This document shows, piece after piece, positions 1-20,232 of a stretch of DNA of 47,399 bases. Location: NCBI RefSeq assembly GCF_028369295.1, contig NZ_JAQMYP010000066.1:1-47399 (forward strand), written 5' to 3'. The translations under genes were made by a program, and so were the position numbers. The stretch comes from Streptomyces sp. HD (GTDB lineage Bacteria > Actinomycetota > Actinomycetes > Streptomycetales > Streptomycetaceae). Each line of letters begins with the position of its first letter. Positions within the stretch are counted from its first letter, which is position 1. The notes under the pieces are model-generated. The model was given only the letters and a program-made list of their open reading frames with translations, did no database searches and was not told the origin of the DNA.

Positions 1-3000
1 CGCCTGCGCCGCCAGATGCAACGCCACCAACGACGACGAACACGCCGTGTCCAGGGTGATCGCGGGGCCCTCCAGTCCGAGCGCGTACGACACCCGGCCG
101 GACGCCAGGCTCGCCGCGCTGCCGGTGAGCAGATGGCCGCGTACGTCGTCCGGGACCTCGGTGGAGGTGGCGCCGTATCCCTGGTGGCCGCAGCCGACGA
201 ACAGGCCGGTGCGGCTGCCGCGCAGGGAGCGCGGGTCCAGGCCGGCCCGCTCGATGGTCTCCCAGGAGGCCTCCAGCAGCAGCCGCTGCTGCGGGTCGAT
301 GGCGACTGCCTCGCGCGGCGAGATGCCGAAGAACGCGGCGTCGAAGGCGTCGGCGTCGGACAGGAAGCCGCCCTCGTCCACGTAACTGGTGCCGGGGCGC
401 AGCGCATCGGGGTCGTAGAGGGCGTCGAGGTCCCAGCCGCGGTCGGCAGGGAAGGAGGTGATGGCGTCGCCGCCGTGGGCCAGGAGGTCCCACAGCTCCT
501 CGGGCGAGGTGATCCGGCCGGGGAGCCGGCAGGCCATGGCGACGATGGCGATCGGTTCGTCGTCGGCACCGCCGCTGCCGCCCGCCGGGACCAGGTCCGC
601 ACCGGTGGCGCGGTGCCCGCCCCGCAGGGTGCCGTCGCCGAGTTCGTGCACCAGGTGGCCGGCGAGGGCCAGGGGCGTCGGGTGGTCGAAGACGAGGGTC
701 GTCGGCAGGGTGAGGCCGGTGGCGGTGGCCAGCAGGTTGCGCAGTTCCACGGCGGTGAGCGAGTCGAAGCCGCAGTCCTGGAAGGCGCGGGTCGGCTGGA
801 TGCTCTCCGGTGTCGGGTGGCCGAGTGCGGTGGCCGCGCTGTGGCGCACCAGCTTCAGCAGCAGCTGCCGGCGCTCGATGGCACCCAGCGGGGCGAGTTC
901 GGCGCGCAGCCCGGCGCCGTGCCCGGCCGTGGCGTCGTCGGTCGCCGCCATGCCGGCGGCGGCCTCCGGTATACGGCTGAGCAGCGCGCCGCCCGGCAGG
1001 CCTCGCCGTCCGGCGGCGATCCTGGCCCAGTCGACGTCGGAGACCAGCGCCCAGGTGTCGTCGTGGGCGAGGAGGCCACCGAGGGCGGTGAGCGCCGGTT
1101 CGACCTCCATCGGGGTCAGGCCGCCGCGCCGCAGCCGGGTCAGTACGACGGGATCGTCGGCCATGCCGCCACCCGCCCACGGTCCCCAGGCGATGGACGT
1201 CGCCGGGAGTCCGGCGGCGCGCCGCTGCCGGGCGAGGGCGTCGAGGAAGGCGTTGCCGGCGGCGTAGCCGGCCTGGCCCGCCGAACCGAGCGCACCGGCG
1301 ATGGACGAGAACAGGACGAACGCCGTGAGAGGTGTCTCCAGGTTCCGGGTGGCCTCGTCCAGGTTGGCGGCGGCGCGGAGCTTGGCGCGCAGGACGGTGG
1401 CGTAGCGCTCGGGGTCCATCGCGGTGAGCGGCGCGTCGTCGAGTGCGCCCGCTACGTGCAGCACCGTGGTCAGCGGCCGGTCGGCCGGGACGGTGGCGAG
1501 CAGGGCGTCGAGGGCGGTCCGGTCGGCGGGGTCGCAGGCGGCGACGGTGACGTGGGCGCCCGTCTCCTCCAGTTCGCGGCGCAGTTCGTCGGCGCCGGGG
1601 GCGTCCGGGCCGCGGCGGCTGACGAGCAGCAGGTGCTCGGCGCCCTCCCGGGCCAGGCGGCGCGCCACATGGGCGCCGATGATGCCGGAGCCGCCGGTGA
1701 TCAACGTCGTTCCGGTGAGCCGCGGTTCGGGACGGTGCTCGTCGCGGTCGCGGGCGATACGGGTCAGCCTGCGACCGAAGACGGCGGAGTCCCGTACCGC
1801 CAGCTCGTTCTCGTCCCCGGGCTCGGCGACGAGCGCCACCAGCCGGGCGAGCGCCCGCTGGTCCGGGCGCTCCGGCAGGTCGACGAGGCCCGCCCACAGA
1901 TCGGAGTGCTCGACGGCCACGGTCCGGCCGAAACCCCAGGTGGCGGCCTGCACCGGCCGGGTCAGCCGGTCGGCGGCACCGACGGACACCGCCGACTGCG
2001 TGACCGCCCACAGCCGTGCCGTGGTGCCGGTCTCGGCCAGGGCCTGCACCAGCAGCGTGCTGAGGTGCAGCCCCAGGGGTACGTCGGCGTGGGCGGGGTG
2101 GGGCGCCTCGGTGAGAGCGAGCAGCGACAGCAGCCGGACCGTCCCGCCGCGGTGTGCCGCGGCCTCGGTGAGCGCTGCCGCGACCTGGGCGCGGTCCGCG
2201 TCGGCGGCCACGGGGAGGGGGCTCGCGTCCGCCCCGGCGGCGGTGAACGCCTCCGCCACGGCTGCGGCCGTCGCGGCGGTATCCGGGTCGCCCGGGCAGA
2301 AGGGCACCAGCCAGACCCCTGCCGGTGCGGCCGTCGGGGATGGCAGGGGTGTCCAGGTCTCCCGGTACTGCCAGGACTCGGCTGTGGCACGCCGCATGCT
2401 GTCGTGGTGCCAGGCTGTCAGGGCGGGAAGCACGGGTGCCAGCACATCCGGGTCGAGCGCCAGCCGCTCGGCCAGATCGCGGACGTCGCCCTTACGGACG
2501 GCGGACCAGAACGCCGAGTCGACGGCCGGCGTCTGACCGCCCTCAGGGTCGGACGCCGCGTCGGCCAGCCAGTACCGGGCGCGCTGGAAGGCATAGGTGG
2601 GCAGTTCGACGTTCCGCGCGCCGGGGAACAGTGCGGACCAGTCCGGGCTGTGCCCGTGCACATGCAGGGCGCCCACGGCACCGAGCAGGCTGCCCGGCTC
2701 CGCACCGTCCTTGCGCAGCGCGGGCACCACCACGCGCTGCACGACATCCGCCTCGGGATCGTCCTGCGCCGCGGGCAGGACCGCCTGGGCCAGGGCGGAG
2801 AGGGTGCCGTCCGGGCCGAGTTCGAGGTAGCGGGTGACGTTCTGGTCCGCGAGGGTGTGGACGGCGTCGGCGTACCGGACGGTGCGGCGTACGTGCTGCA
2901 CCCAGTAGTCCGGCGACATCACCTCGTCGGCGGTGGCCTCCTCGCCGGTCACCGTGGAGACCAGGGACAGCCTCGGCCGCTCGTACGACAACTCTTCCGC

Positions 3001-5292
3001 AACGGCGCGGAAGTCGGCCAGCATCGGCTCCATCAGCGGCGAGTGAAAGGCATGACTGACCCGCAGAGATGTGATCTTGCGGCCCTCAGCACGGAAGCGC
3101 GCGGCGACCTCCTCCACGGCGTCCGCGGTGCCCGCGATCACCACCGACTGCGGGCCGTTGACCGCCGCAAGACCCACCTGGTCATTCAGCAGCGGCACGA
3201 TCTCGTCCTCCGTCGCCTGCACGGCGACCATCGCACCGCCGGCCGGCAGCGCCTGCATCAACCGGCCCCGCGCCACCACCAGACGACACGCGTCCGCCAG
3301 CGACCACACCCCCGCCACATGCGCCGCAGCGATCTCACCGATCGAATGACCGGCCAGCACATCCGGACGCACACCCCAGGACTCCAGCAGCCGGAACAAC
3401 GCCACTTCCAGGGCGAACAGGGCCGGCTGCGCGAACTCGGTCCGGTTCAGGCGCTCCGCGTCCGCACCGAAGACGACCTCCCGCAGGCCGAACGGCAGTT
3501 CCGCATCCACCGCATCGAAGGCGGCCGCAAAGACCGGATACGTCTCATACAACTCCCGCCCCATACTCAGCCGTTGAGAACCCTGCCCGGCAAACAGGAA
3601 CGCCGTCCGCCCCCGCACCACCGCACCCCGCACCACCCGCGCGTCCGCCTCACCGGACACCAACGCCGCAAGCCCCGACCGCAGATCCTCCACACCCGAA
3701 CCCACGACCACCGCACGGTCCTCGAACACCGACCGCGTCACACCGAGCGACAACCCCACATCAGCAGCAGAACCGTCCCGATCGGCCACGGCCTCCCGCA
3801 GCCGAGCCGCCTGCGCCCGCAGCGCCCCCTCCCCCCGCGCCGACACCGGCCACACCACAACCCCGCCACCACCGGCACCCGACCCGGCAGGCACCTCCGG
3901 CGGCTCAGCCTCGTCGACCACCTCGGCCTCTTCGAGGATCACATGCGCATTCGTGCCGGAGATGCCGAAGGACGACACACCCGCCCGTCGCGGGCGGTCC
4001 TCGGCGCGTGCCCAGTCCTGCGGTTCGTGCAGCAGGTTCACCGCGCCCGCCGTCCAGTCGACGCGGGTGGACGGGGCGTCGATGTGCAGGGTGCGCGGCA
4101 GCAGGCCATGCCGCATCGCCATGACCATCTTCATGACTCCGGCGATCCCTGCGGCGGCCTGGGTGTGCCCGATGTTGGACTTCACCGACCCGAGCCACAA
4201 AGGCCGTTCACGATTCTGGCCGTAGGTCGCGAGCAGCGCCTGCGCCTCGATCGGGTCGCCCAGCGTCGTACCGGTCCCGTGCGCCTCCACCGCGTCCACG
4301 TCCGCCGCCGACAACCCGGCACTCGCCAGCGCCGCCCGGATCACCCGCTGCTGCGAGGGACCGTTCGGGGCGGTCAGACCGTTCGACGCGCCGTCCTGGT
4401 TGACCGCGCTTCCCCGCACCACCGCCAGCACCCGATGGCCGTTGCGGCGCGCGTCGGACAGCCGCTCCAGCAACAGCAGACCCGCACCCTCACCCCAGCC
4501 CGTACCGTCCGCGGCGTCCGCGAACGGCTTGCAGCGGCCGTCGGGGCCCATGCCGCCCTGGCGGCTGAACTCGACGAAGGCGCCCGGCGTGGACATCACC
4601 GCGACGCCGCCGGCCAGCGCCAGCGAGCACTCCCCGGCCCGCAGGGCGTGGGCCGCGAGGTGCAGGGCCACCAGGGAGGAGGAGCACGCGGTGTCGACCG
4701 TCACCGCGGGGCCTTCCAGGCCCAGGGTGTAGGCGACGCGTCCGGAGACCACGCTGCCGGTGTTGCCGGTGAGGATGTGTCCCTCGACTTCTTCGGGAAT
4801 CGTGCGCAGCCCGGAGCCGTACTCCTGGTTGCTGCAGCCGACGAAGACACCGGTGCTGCTGCCGCGCAGGGCGGCGGGGGCGATGCCCGCGCGTTCCACC
4901 GTCTCCCAGGCGACCTCCAGCAGCAGCCGTTGCTGCGGGTCCATCGCCAGGGCCTCGCGCGGCGAGATGCCGAAGAAGTCGGCGTCGAAGCGGTCGGCGT
5001 CATGGACGAAGCCGCCCTGGGTGGCGGTGCTGCCGCCGGTGCCCTCGTGCCCGAACAGTGCGTCGAGGTCCCAGCCACGGTCGGTGGGGAAGTCCGTCAT
5101 GGCGTCCGTGCCGTCGGCGAGGAGCCGCCAGAAGTCCTCGGGGGTGTCGGCTCCGCCAGGCCAGCGGCAGGCCATGGCGACGATGGCGACCGGTTCGGTC
5201 ATCGCCTCCTGCAACCGCTGGTTGTGCTTGCGCAGTCGGTCGTTCTCCCGGAGCGAGGCACGCAGGGCTTCGACGACTTTTTCGGAGGACAT
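1..5292 (-). CDS. Modular type I PKS, KS-AT-KR-ACP-KS... (3' end outside window)
   Basis: This is an assembly-line polyketide synthase; 1764 codons are visible and the gene continues past the left edge. The N-terminus (MSSEKVVEALRASL...) is a charged coiled-coil docking segment. Approximate domains: KS 31-455 (TACSSS, EAHGTGT, KSNIGH), AT 559-860 (GHSIG and HAFH, malonyl type), a post-AT linker running directly into the KR region with no DH or ER, KR 1194-1370 (TGGSGIIG, ALDDA so B type, SSIAG, catalytic Tyr in QAGYAAGNAF), ACP 1474-1548 (GFDSL). A second KS starts near 1580 and is cut just after its active-site TACSSS. The first module should leave a beta-hydroxyl. The ATG at 5292 is preceded by GGAG and lies 67 bp after the upstream PKS stop, so the two are probably cotranscribed. 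The AT patch at 2580-3957 is nearly identical to one in the upstream PKS. Confidence 0.96.
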   Translation of the reverse strand, partial: MSSEKVVEALRASLRENDRLRKHNQRLQEAMTEPVAIVAMACRWPGGADTPEDFWRLLADGTDAMTDFPTDRGWDLDALFGHEGTGGSTATQGGFVHDADRFDADFFGISPREALAMDPQQRLLLEVAWETVERAGIAPAALRGSSTGVFVGCSNQEYGSGLRTIPEEVEGHILTGNTGSVVSGRVAYTLGLEGPAVTVDTACSSSLVALHLAAHALRAGECSLALAGGVAVMSTPGAFVEFSRQGGMGPDGRCKPFADAADGTGWGEGAGLLLLERLSDARRNGHRVLAVVRGSAVNQDGASNGLTAPNGPSQQRVIRAALASAGLSAADVDAVEAHGTGTTLGDPIEAQALLATYGQNRERPLWLGSVKSNIGHTQAAAGIAGVMKMVMAMRHGLLPRTLHIDAPSTRVDWTAGAVNLLHEPQDWARAEDRPRRAGVSSFGISGTNAHVILEEAEVVDEAEPPEVPAGSGAGGGGVVVWPVSARGEGALRAQAARLREAVADRDGSAADVGLSLGVTRSVFEDRAVVVGSGVEDLRSGLAALVSGEADARVVRGAVVRGRTAFLFAGQGSQRLSMGRELYETYPVFAAAFDAVDAELPFGLREVVFGADAERLNRTEFAQPALFALEVALFRLLESWGVRPDVLAGHSIGEIAAAHVAGVWSLADACRLVVARGRLMQALPAGGAMVAVQATEDEIVPLLNDQVGLAAVNGPQSVVIAGTADAVEEVAARFRAEGRKITSLRVSHAFHSPLMEPMLADFRAVAEELSYERPRLSLVSTVTGEEATADEVMSPDYWVQHVRRTVRYADAVHTLADQNVTRYLELGPDGTLSALAQAVLPAAQDDPEADVVQRVVVPALRKDGAEPGSLLGAVGALHVHGHSPDWSALFPGARNVELPTYAFQRARYWLADAASDPEGGQTPAVDSAFWSAVRKGDVRDLAERLALDPDVLAPVLPALTAWHHDSMRRATAESWQYRETWTPLPSPTAAPAGVWLVPFCPGDPDTAATAAAVAEAFTAAGADASPLPVAADADRAQVAAALTEAAAHRGGTVRLLSLLALTEAPHPAHADVPLGLHLSTLLVQALAETGTTARLWAVTQSAVSVGAADRLTRPVQAATWGFGRTVAVEHSDLWAGLVDLPERPDQRALARLVALVAEPGDENELAVRDSAVFGRRLTRIARDRDEHRPEPRLTGTTLITGGSGIIGAHVARRLAREGAEHLLLVSRRGPDAPGADELRRELEETGAHVTVAACDPADRTALDALLATVPADRPLTTVLHVAGALDDAPLTAMDPERYATVLRAKLRAAANLDEATRNLETPLTAFVLFSSIAGALGSAGQAGYAAGNAFLDALARQRRAAGLPATSIAWGPWAGGGMADDPVVLTRLRRGGLTPMEVEPALTALGGLLAHDDTWALVSDVDWARIAAGRRGLPGGALLSRIPEAAAGMAATDDATAGHGAGLRAELAPLGAIERRQLLLKLVRHSAATALGHPTPESIQPTRAFQDCGFDSLTAVELRNLLATATGLTLPTTLVFDHPTPLALAGHLVHELGDGTLRGGHRATGADLVPAGGSGGADDEPIAIVAMACRLPGRITSPEELWDLLAHGGDAITSFPADRGWDLDALYDPDALRPGTSYVDEGGFLSDADAFDAAFFGISPREAVAIDPQQRLLLEASWETIERAGLDPRSLRGSRTGLFVGCGHQGYGATSTEVPDDVRGHLLTGSAASLASGRVSYALGLEGPAITLDTACSSSLVALHLAAQA
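2580..3957 (-). repeat. Duplicated AT-region patch, copy 1
   Basis: This stretch covers the KS-AT linker, the AT domain and the post-AT linker. By eye it is almost identical to 14520-15873 on the same strand, including a run of more than 200 bp with no difference (about 2850-3080 against about 14765-15000). Within it the coding strand favours GTG, GGT, TCG, TTG and GAT, unlike the mainly C-ending codons of the flanking reductive domains. Similar blocks continue into parts of the neighbouring KS. This looks like module duplication or gene conversion of a block with separate ancestry. Confidence 0.85.
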
Positions 5293-5359
5293 GCTCAGCT
5301 CCACACTTCGCGCTTCGATGCAGACAAGACAGAAAAATGGTGGGAAAGAAGGCGGGCGC

Positions 5360-17215
<11,856 letters not shown>

Positions 17216-17574
17216 AGCTCGGCCCCCTGGCTCGGGTCGCGCACCTCGGCGGACATGACCGGCGGCAGGCCCGCTGCGCTCGGAACGGTAGACGACACCG
17301 GATCTCCTCAGGCTCGGACGCCCACGCGCTCGGCATGGCTCCTCTAACACCTCGAACCCGGCCCAGTCTGGGGCGCCCGCCGCCGTCCACGGCCGCTTGA
17401 CCTCCGACTCTGAAAAATCCCCTAGTTGCCCCAGGGGCCGGGCACACGGCGCCCGGCACCGGCAAATCCCTAGATTCGCGCGGGTTTTCTGGCCTTCCCT
17501 TCCGCGAGCGTGCTGCGCTGGGGCCGCTCCCGGCCCGCCTCCACGGCGGCCTGCCCTATGAGAGGGGTTTCCCG
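17216..17574. promoter_or_regulatory. Divergent promoter region between the bimodular PKS and the P450 pair
   Basis: No gene is visible in these 359 bp between the PKS (minus) and the first P450 (plus). It contains an AT-rich island unusual for the window (GAAAAATCCCCTAG around 17412-17425), a GC hairpin (arms 17437-17443 and 17451-17457, 7-nt loop), and a LuxR-type operator-like sequence at 17458-17473. I could not assign -35/-10 hexamers with confidence. It probably drives both directions. Confidence 0.6.
17458..17473. promoter_or_regulatory. LuxR-family operator-like site (ACCGGCAAATCCCTAG)
   Basis: The 16-mer matches 13 of 16 positions of CTVGGGAWWTCCCBAG, the consensus known for PimM-type LuxR regulators of polyene clusters; the right half is perfect. 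A second TCCCCTAG half-site lies at 17418-17425. It sits about 100 bp before the P450 start and about 240 bp before the PKS start. That it binds the local LAL regulator is inference. Confidence 0.45.
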
Positions 17575-18783
17575 ATGACTGCCGTGCCCCCTGCTGTCGG
17601 CCCTGAGGTGTCCGCGCCGCCCGAGGTGGGTCTCGACGGCGGCGCCACGCTGCTGGCCTGGCTGCGACGGATGCGCGACGAGCAGCCGGTGTGGCGCGAT
17701 CCGGCGGGCCGCTACCACGTGTTCCGCCACGAGGACGTCCAGCGGATCACCGCCGACCCCGCGGGGTTCTCCTCGGACACGGTGAGCCGGTTGTCGGGCG
17801 GGGAACAGCAACCGCCGGGCGGCACACTGCTGTTGCTGGACCCGCCCCGGCACGGCAAGTTGCGGCGGCTGGTGAGCAAGGTCTTCACCGCGAAGATGAT
17901 CAACGAGCTGACCCCGCGGATCACCGAGGTGGCCACCGACCTGCTCGACGGTCTCGACGGCAGCGACCGCTTCGACCTGGTCGAGGCGTTCGCCAATCCG
18001 CTGCCGGTCATCGTGATCTCGTCCATGCTCGGTGTGCCGCCCTCCGATCGCCCGCTGTTCCAGGTGTGGGCCGACAGCCTGCTGACCGTGGACTGGGAGA
18101 CCCCTGAGGGCGCCGAGGTCCTGGGCAGGACCGTGCAGGAGCTGGACGCCTATCTGCGGCAGCACGTCGCCGAGCGGCGGGCGCGCGAGCACGACGACCT
18201 GATGAGCCTGCTGGTGCGGGCCGAGGTCGACGGGGAGAGCCTGAACGACGACGACGTGGTGAGCTTCGCCGCGCTGCTGCTGCTCGCCGGCCATGTGACC
18301 ACCGCCGTGCTGCTCGGCAACATGCTGCTGACGCTGGATCAGGAAGAGGGTCTGCTGGCCGAGTTGCGTGCGGACCGCGAGAAGATCCCGGCGTTCACCG
18401 AAGAGGTGCTGCGCTGCCGGCCGCCGTTCCTGAAGATCGAGCGGGTGCCCACGGCCCCGGTCGAGATCGCCGGGGAGAAGGTGCCGGAGAATACCATGCT
18501 GTACCTCTGGCTGTTGTCCGCCAACCGCGACGAGCGGGTCTTCCCCGAGCCGGACCGCTTCCTGCCGGGCCGGCCCAACGCCAAGCAGCTCGCCTTCGGG
18601 CATGGCATCCACTACTGCCTGGGCGCCCCGCTGGCCCGTATGGAGGGGCAGATCGCGCTCAATCTGATGCTCGACCGCTACGCCGACATCAGGGTCGACC
18701 GCGACAGCCCGCTGTCGTACTTCGACAACCGCGTCAACGTCTTCGGTCTTCGGCAGCTGCCGCTCACCGTCCGGCGAGCCTGA
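17575..18783 (+). CDS. Cytochrome P450 (PKS tailoring oxidase 1)
   Basis: A 402-aa soluble bacterial class I P450, full length for the family, that would use ferredoxin and a reductase to hydroxylate or epoxidise the polyketide. Heme loop FGHGIHYCLG has Cys348 as ligand; the ExxR helix is EEVLR. The I-helix reads AGHVTT: the Thr is kept but the acidic residue normally before it is Val, which could alter proton delivery. ATG at 17575 follows GAGAGGGG at good spacing. It shares a transcript with the second P450, 42 bp downstream, and is divergent from the PKS. No ferredoxin gene is seen in the window. Regiochemistry cannot be read from sequence. Confidence 0.95.
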   Translation: MTAVPPAVGPEVSAPPEVGLDGGATLLAWLRRMRDEQPVWRDPAGRYHVFRHEDVQRITADPAGFSSDTVSRLSGGEQQPPGGTLLLLDPPRHGKLRRLVSKVFTAKMINELTPRITEVATDLLDGLDGSDRFDLVEAFANPLPVIVISSMLGVPPSDRPLFQVWADSLLTVDWETPEGAEVLGRTVQELDAYLRQHVAERRAREHDDLMSLLVRAEVDGESLNDDDVVSFAALLLLAGHVTTAVLLGNMLLTLDQEEGLLAELRADREKIPAFTEEVLRCRPPFLKIERVPTAPVEIAGEKVPENTMLYLWLLSANRDERVFPEPDRFLPGRPNAKQLAFGHGIHYCLGAPLARMEGQIALNLMLDRYADIRVDRDSPLSYFDNRVNVFGLRQLPLTVRRA

Positions 18784-18825
18784 GCGGCGCGCCCGGGCGG
18801 ACGGAACCCACCCGACGGAGGATTC

Positions 18826-20040
18826 ATGGCCTACGAGCCGAAACCACCAGTGATACCGACCAACCGCACCTGTCCTTTCGATCCCGACCCGGAGTACCGC
18901 CGGCTGCGCGAGGAAGATCCGATCAGCCCGGTCGCGTTCGACATCGCGCCGGGCCGCGAGGACGGCTGGCTGGTCACCCGGCACGAGCATGTGCGGGCCA
19001 TCATGACCGACCCGCGGTTCAGCCACCGCGCGGAGCTGCTGGCACTGGTGGCATCGCCGCCGTTCGAGGTGGAGAAATACGAACCGCAGCCGTCGGGCCC
19101 GGGGTCCTTCGTACGGATGGACGCGCCGGACCACACGCGCTACCGGCGGCTGCTGACGGGCTTCTTCACGGTCCGCAAGATCCAGGAGTACGAGCCGACA
19201 CTGGCCGGGATCATCGACGACGTGCTGGAGGAGATGGCAGGTCTGGAGCCGCCGGTGGACCTGTTGCCGGCGTTCGTCCAGAAGGTCGTGTACCGGTCGG
19301 TGCACTCGGTGATGGGCGTGCCGGAGGAGGACATCGCCGAACTGGACAAGCACTTCTCGGCGATCATGCGGATCGACTACACGCTTGAGGAGTTCATCGA
19401 GCACAACACGGCGCTCGACCAGACGCTGGCCCGGGTCGTCAAGGACCTGTTCGCCGAGCCCAACGACAAGCTGCTCGGCAAGCTGGTGAAGACCGGTGAG
19501 CTGACCGAGGAAGAGCTGTCGAACATCGCCTGGATCACCATCGGCGGTGCCCTGGACACCACCCCGAACATGCTGGGCCTCGGCACGTTCGCGCTGCTGG
19601 AGCATCCGGAGCAGCTGGAGAAGATCCGCAAGCAGCCGGAACTGATGGAGCGGGCGGTGGAGGAGCTGCTGCGCTATCTGACGATCTCTCACATGGGCGC
19701 GAGCCGGGTGGCGTTGGAGGACGTGGAGATCGGCGACAGGACCATCGAGGCCGGACAGACCGTGGTGCTGTCGTTGCCGGCCGCGAACCGGGATCCGGAG
19801 CAGTTCGAGGACCCGGAGGTCTTCGACGTCACCCGTCCCTCCCGACGGCACCTGGCGTTCGGTTTCGGCATTCACCAGTGCCTGGGCCAGCATCTGGCCA
19901 GGGCGACCCTGCGCATCGGCTTCCAGAAGCTGTTCGACCGCTTCCCGGACCTGCGCCTGGCGGCCGATCCGCAGGACATCCCACTGCGTGACAAGGCGAT
20001 GCACTACGGCGTGTACGCGCTACCCGTGACCTGGGGCTGA
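18826..20040 (+). CDS. Cytochrome P450 (PKS tailoring oxidase 2)
   Basis: A 404-aa P450, full length. I-helix GALDTT, ExxR EELLR and heme loop FGFGIHQCLG with Cys352 are all present, so it should be catalytically competent. The motif FGFGIHQCLGQHLAR and the N-terminus (CPFDPDPEYRRLREE) resemble CYP105-type actinomycete enzymes; this is a family-level impression only. ATG at 18826 is preceded by CGGAGGA. It lies 42 bp after the first P450, with which it is probably cotranscribed, and is followed by strong hairpins. The two proteins are not close to each other in sequence and probably act at different carbons. Confidence 0.95.
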   Translation: MAYEPKPPVIPTNRTCPFDPDPEYRRLREEDPISPVAFDIAPGREDGWLVTRHEHVRAIMTDPRFSHRAELLALVASPPFEVEKYEPQPSGPGSFVRMDAPDHTRYRRLLTGFFTVRKIQEYEPTLAGIIDDVLEEMAGLEPPVDLLPAFVQKVVYRSVHSVMGVPEEDIAELDKHFSAIMRIDYTLEEFIEHNTALDQTLARVVKDLFAEPNDKLLGKLVKTGELTEEELSNIAWITIGGALDTTPNMLGLGTFALLEHPEQLEKIRKQPELMERAVEELLRYLTISHMGASRVALEDVEIGDRTIEAGQTVVLSLPAANRDPEQFEDPEVFDVTRPSRRHLAFGFGIHQCLGQHLARATLRIGFQKLFDRFPDLRLAADPQDIPLRDKAMHYGVYALPVTWG

Positions 20041-20044
20041 CCGC

Positions 20045-20097
20045 AACGGCCCGAGGGCGACGGCGCGCGTTCGCGTACCCGTCGCCCTCGGGCCGTT
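20045..20097. terminator. Long perfect hairpin after the P450 pair
   Basis: A 19-bp perfect inverted repeat (20045-20063 with 20079-20097) around a 15-nt loop starts five bases after the P450 stop codon. It has no T-run, so it may be a stabilising 3' structure or a non-classical terminator; the canonical one follows at 20170. Confidence 0.6.
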
Positions 20098-20161
20098 CAC
20101 GCACGTACCCGTCGCTTCGGACCCACCGCACGCGTACGCGTCGTTTCAAGCCGATCGCACG
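20074..20161. repeat. Three degenerate tandem repeats of about 29-30 nt
   Basis: Units at 20074-20103, 20104-20132 and 20133-20161 each start CGTAC(C/G)CGTCG and end in a CACG(C)-like sequence. Units 2 and 3 agree at 22 of 29 positions. The first unit forms the right side of the 20045-20097 hairpin. The block is noncoding and lies between convergent genes; its role is unknown. Confidence 0.5.
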
Positions 20162-20169
20162 CATGCAAA

Positions 20170-20215
20170 GGCTGCGGGCCGCCCCGGACAGGGGCGGCCC
20201 GCAGCCGTCTTTCTT
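20170..20215 (+). terminator. Intrinsic terminator between convergent P450 and glycosyltransferase genes
   Basis: A perfect 16-bp GC-rich stem (20170-20185 with 20191-20206) has a 5-nt loop (GGACA) and is followed on the plus strand by GTCTTTCTT. This is a classic Rho-independent terminator for the P450 transcript. It may also stop the opposing glycosyltransferase transcript, though the minus-strand tail is poorer in T. Confidence 0.85.
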
Positions 20216-20232
20216 GGGGCGGGGCGGCCGGT

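Noticed and set aside
17216..17350. Longer N-terminus for the bimodular PKS (start at 17350)
   Set aside because: The extra 45 residues are arginine/proline-rich and unlike any docking segment; the standard docking helix begins at the GTG at 17215.
17411..17425. GAAAAATCCCCTAG as a full LuxR-type operator
   Set aside because: It has an extra C that breaks the spacing of the consensus; counted only as a half-site.
17470..20004. Long minus-strand frame opposite the two P450 genes
   Set aside because: Shadow of two unambiguous P450s with heme-binding motifs on the plus strand.
20074..20161. Possible CRISPR-like array
   Set aside because: Repeats are contiguous, only three, degenerate, without unique spacers and without cas genes nearby.
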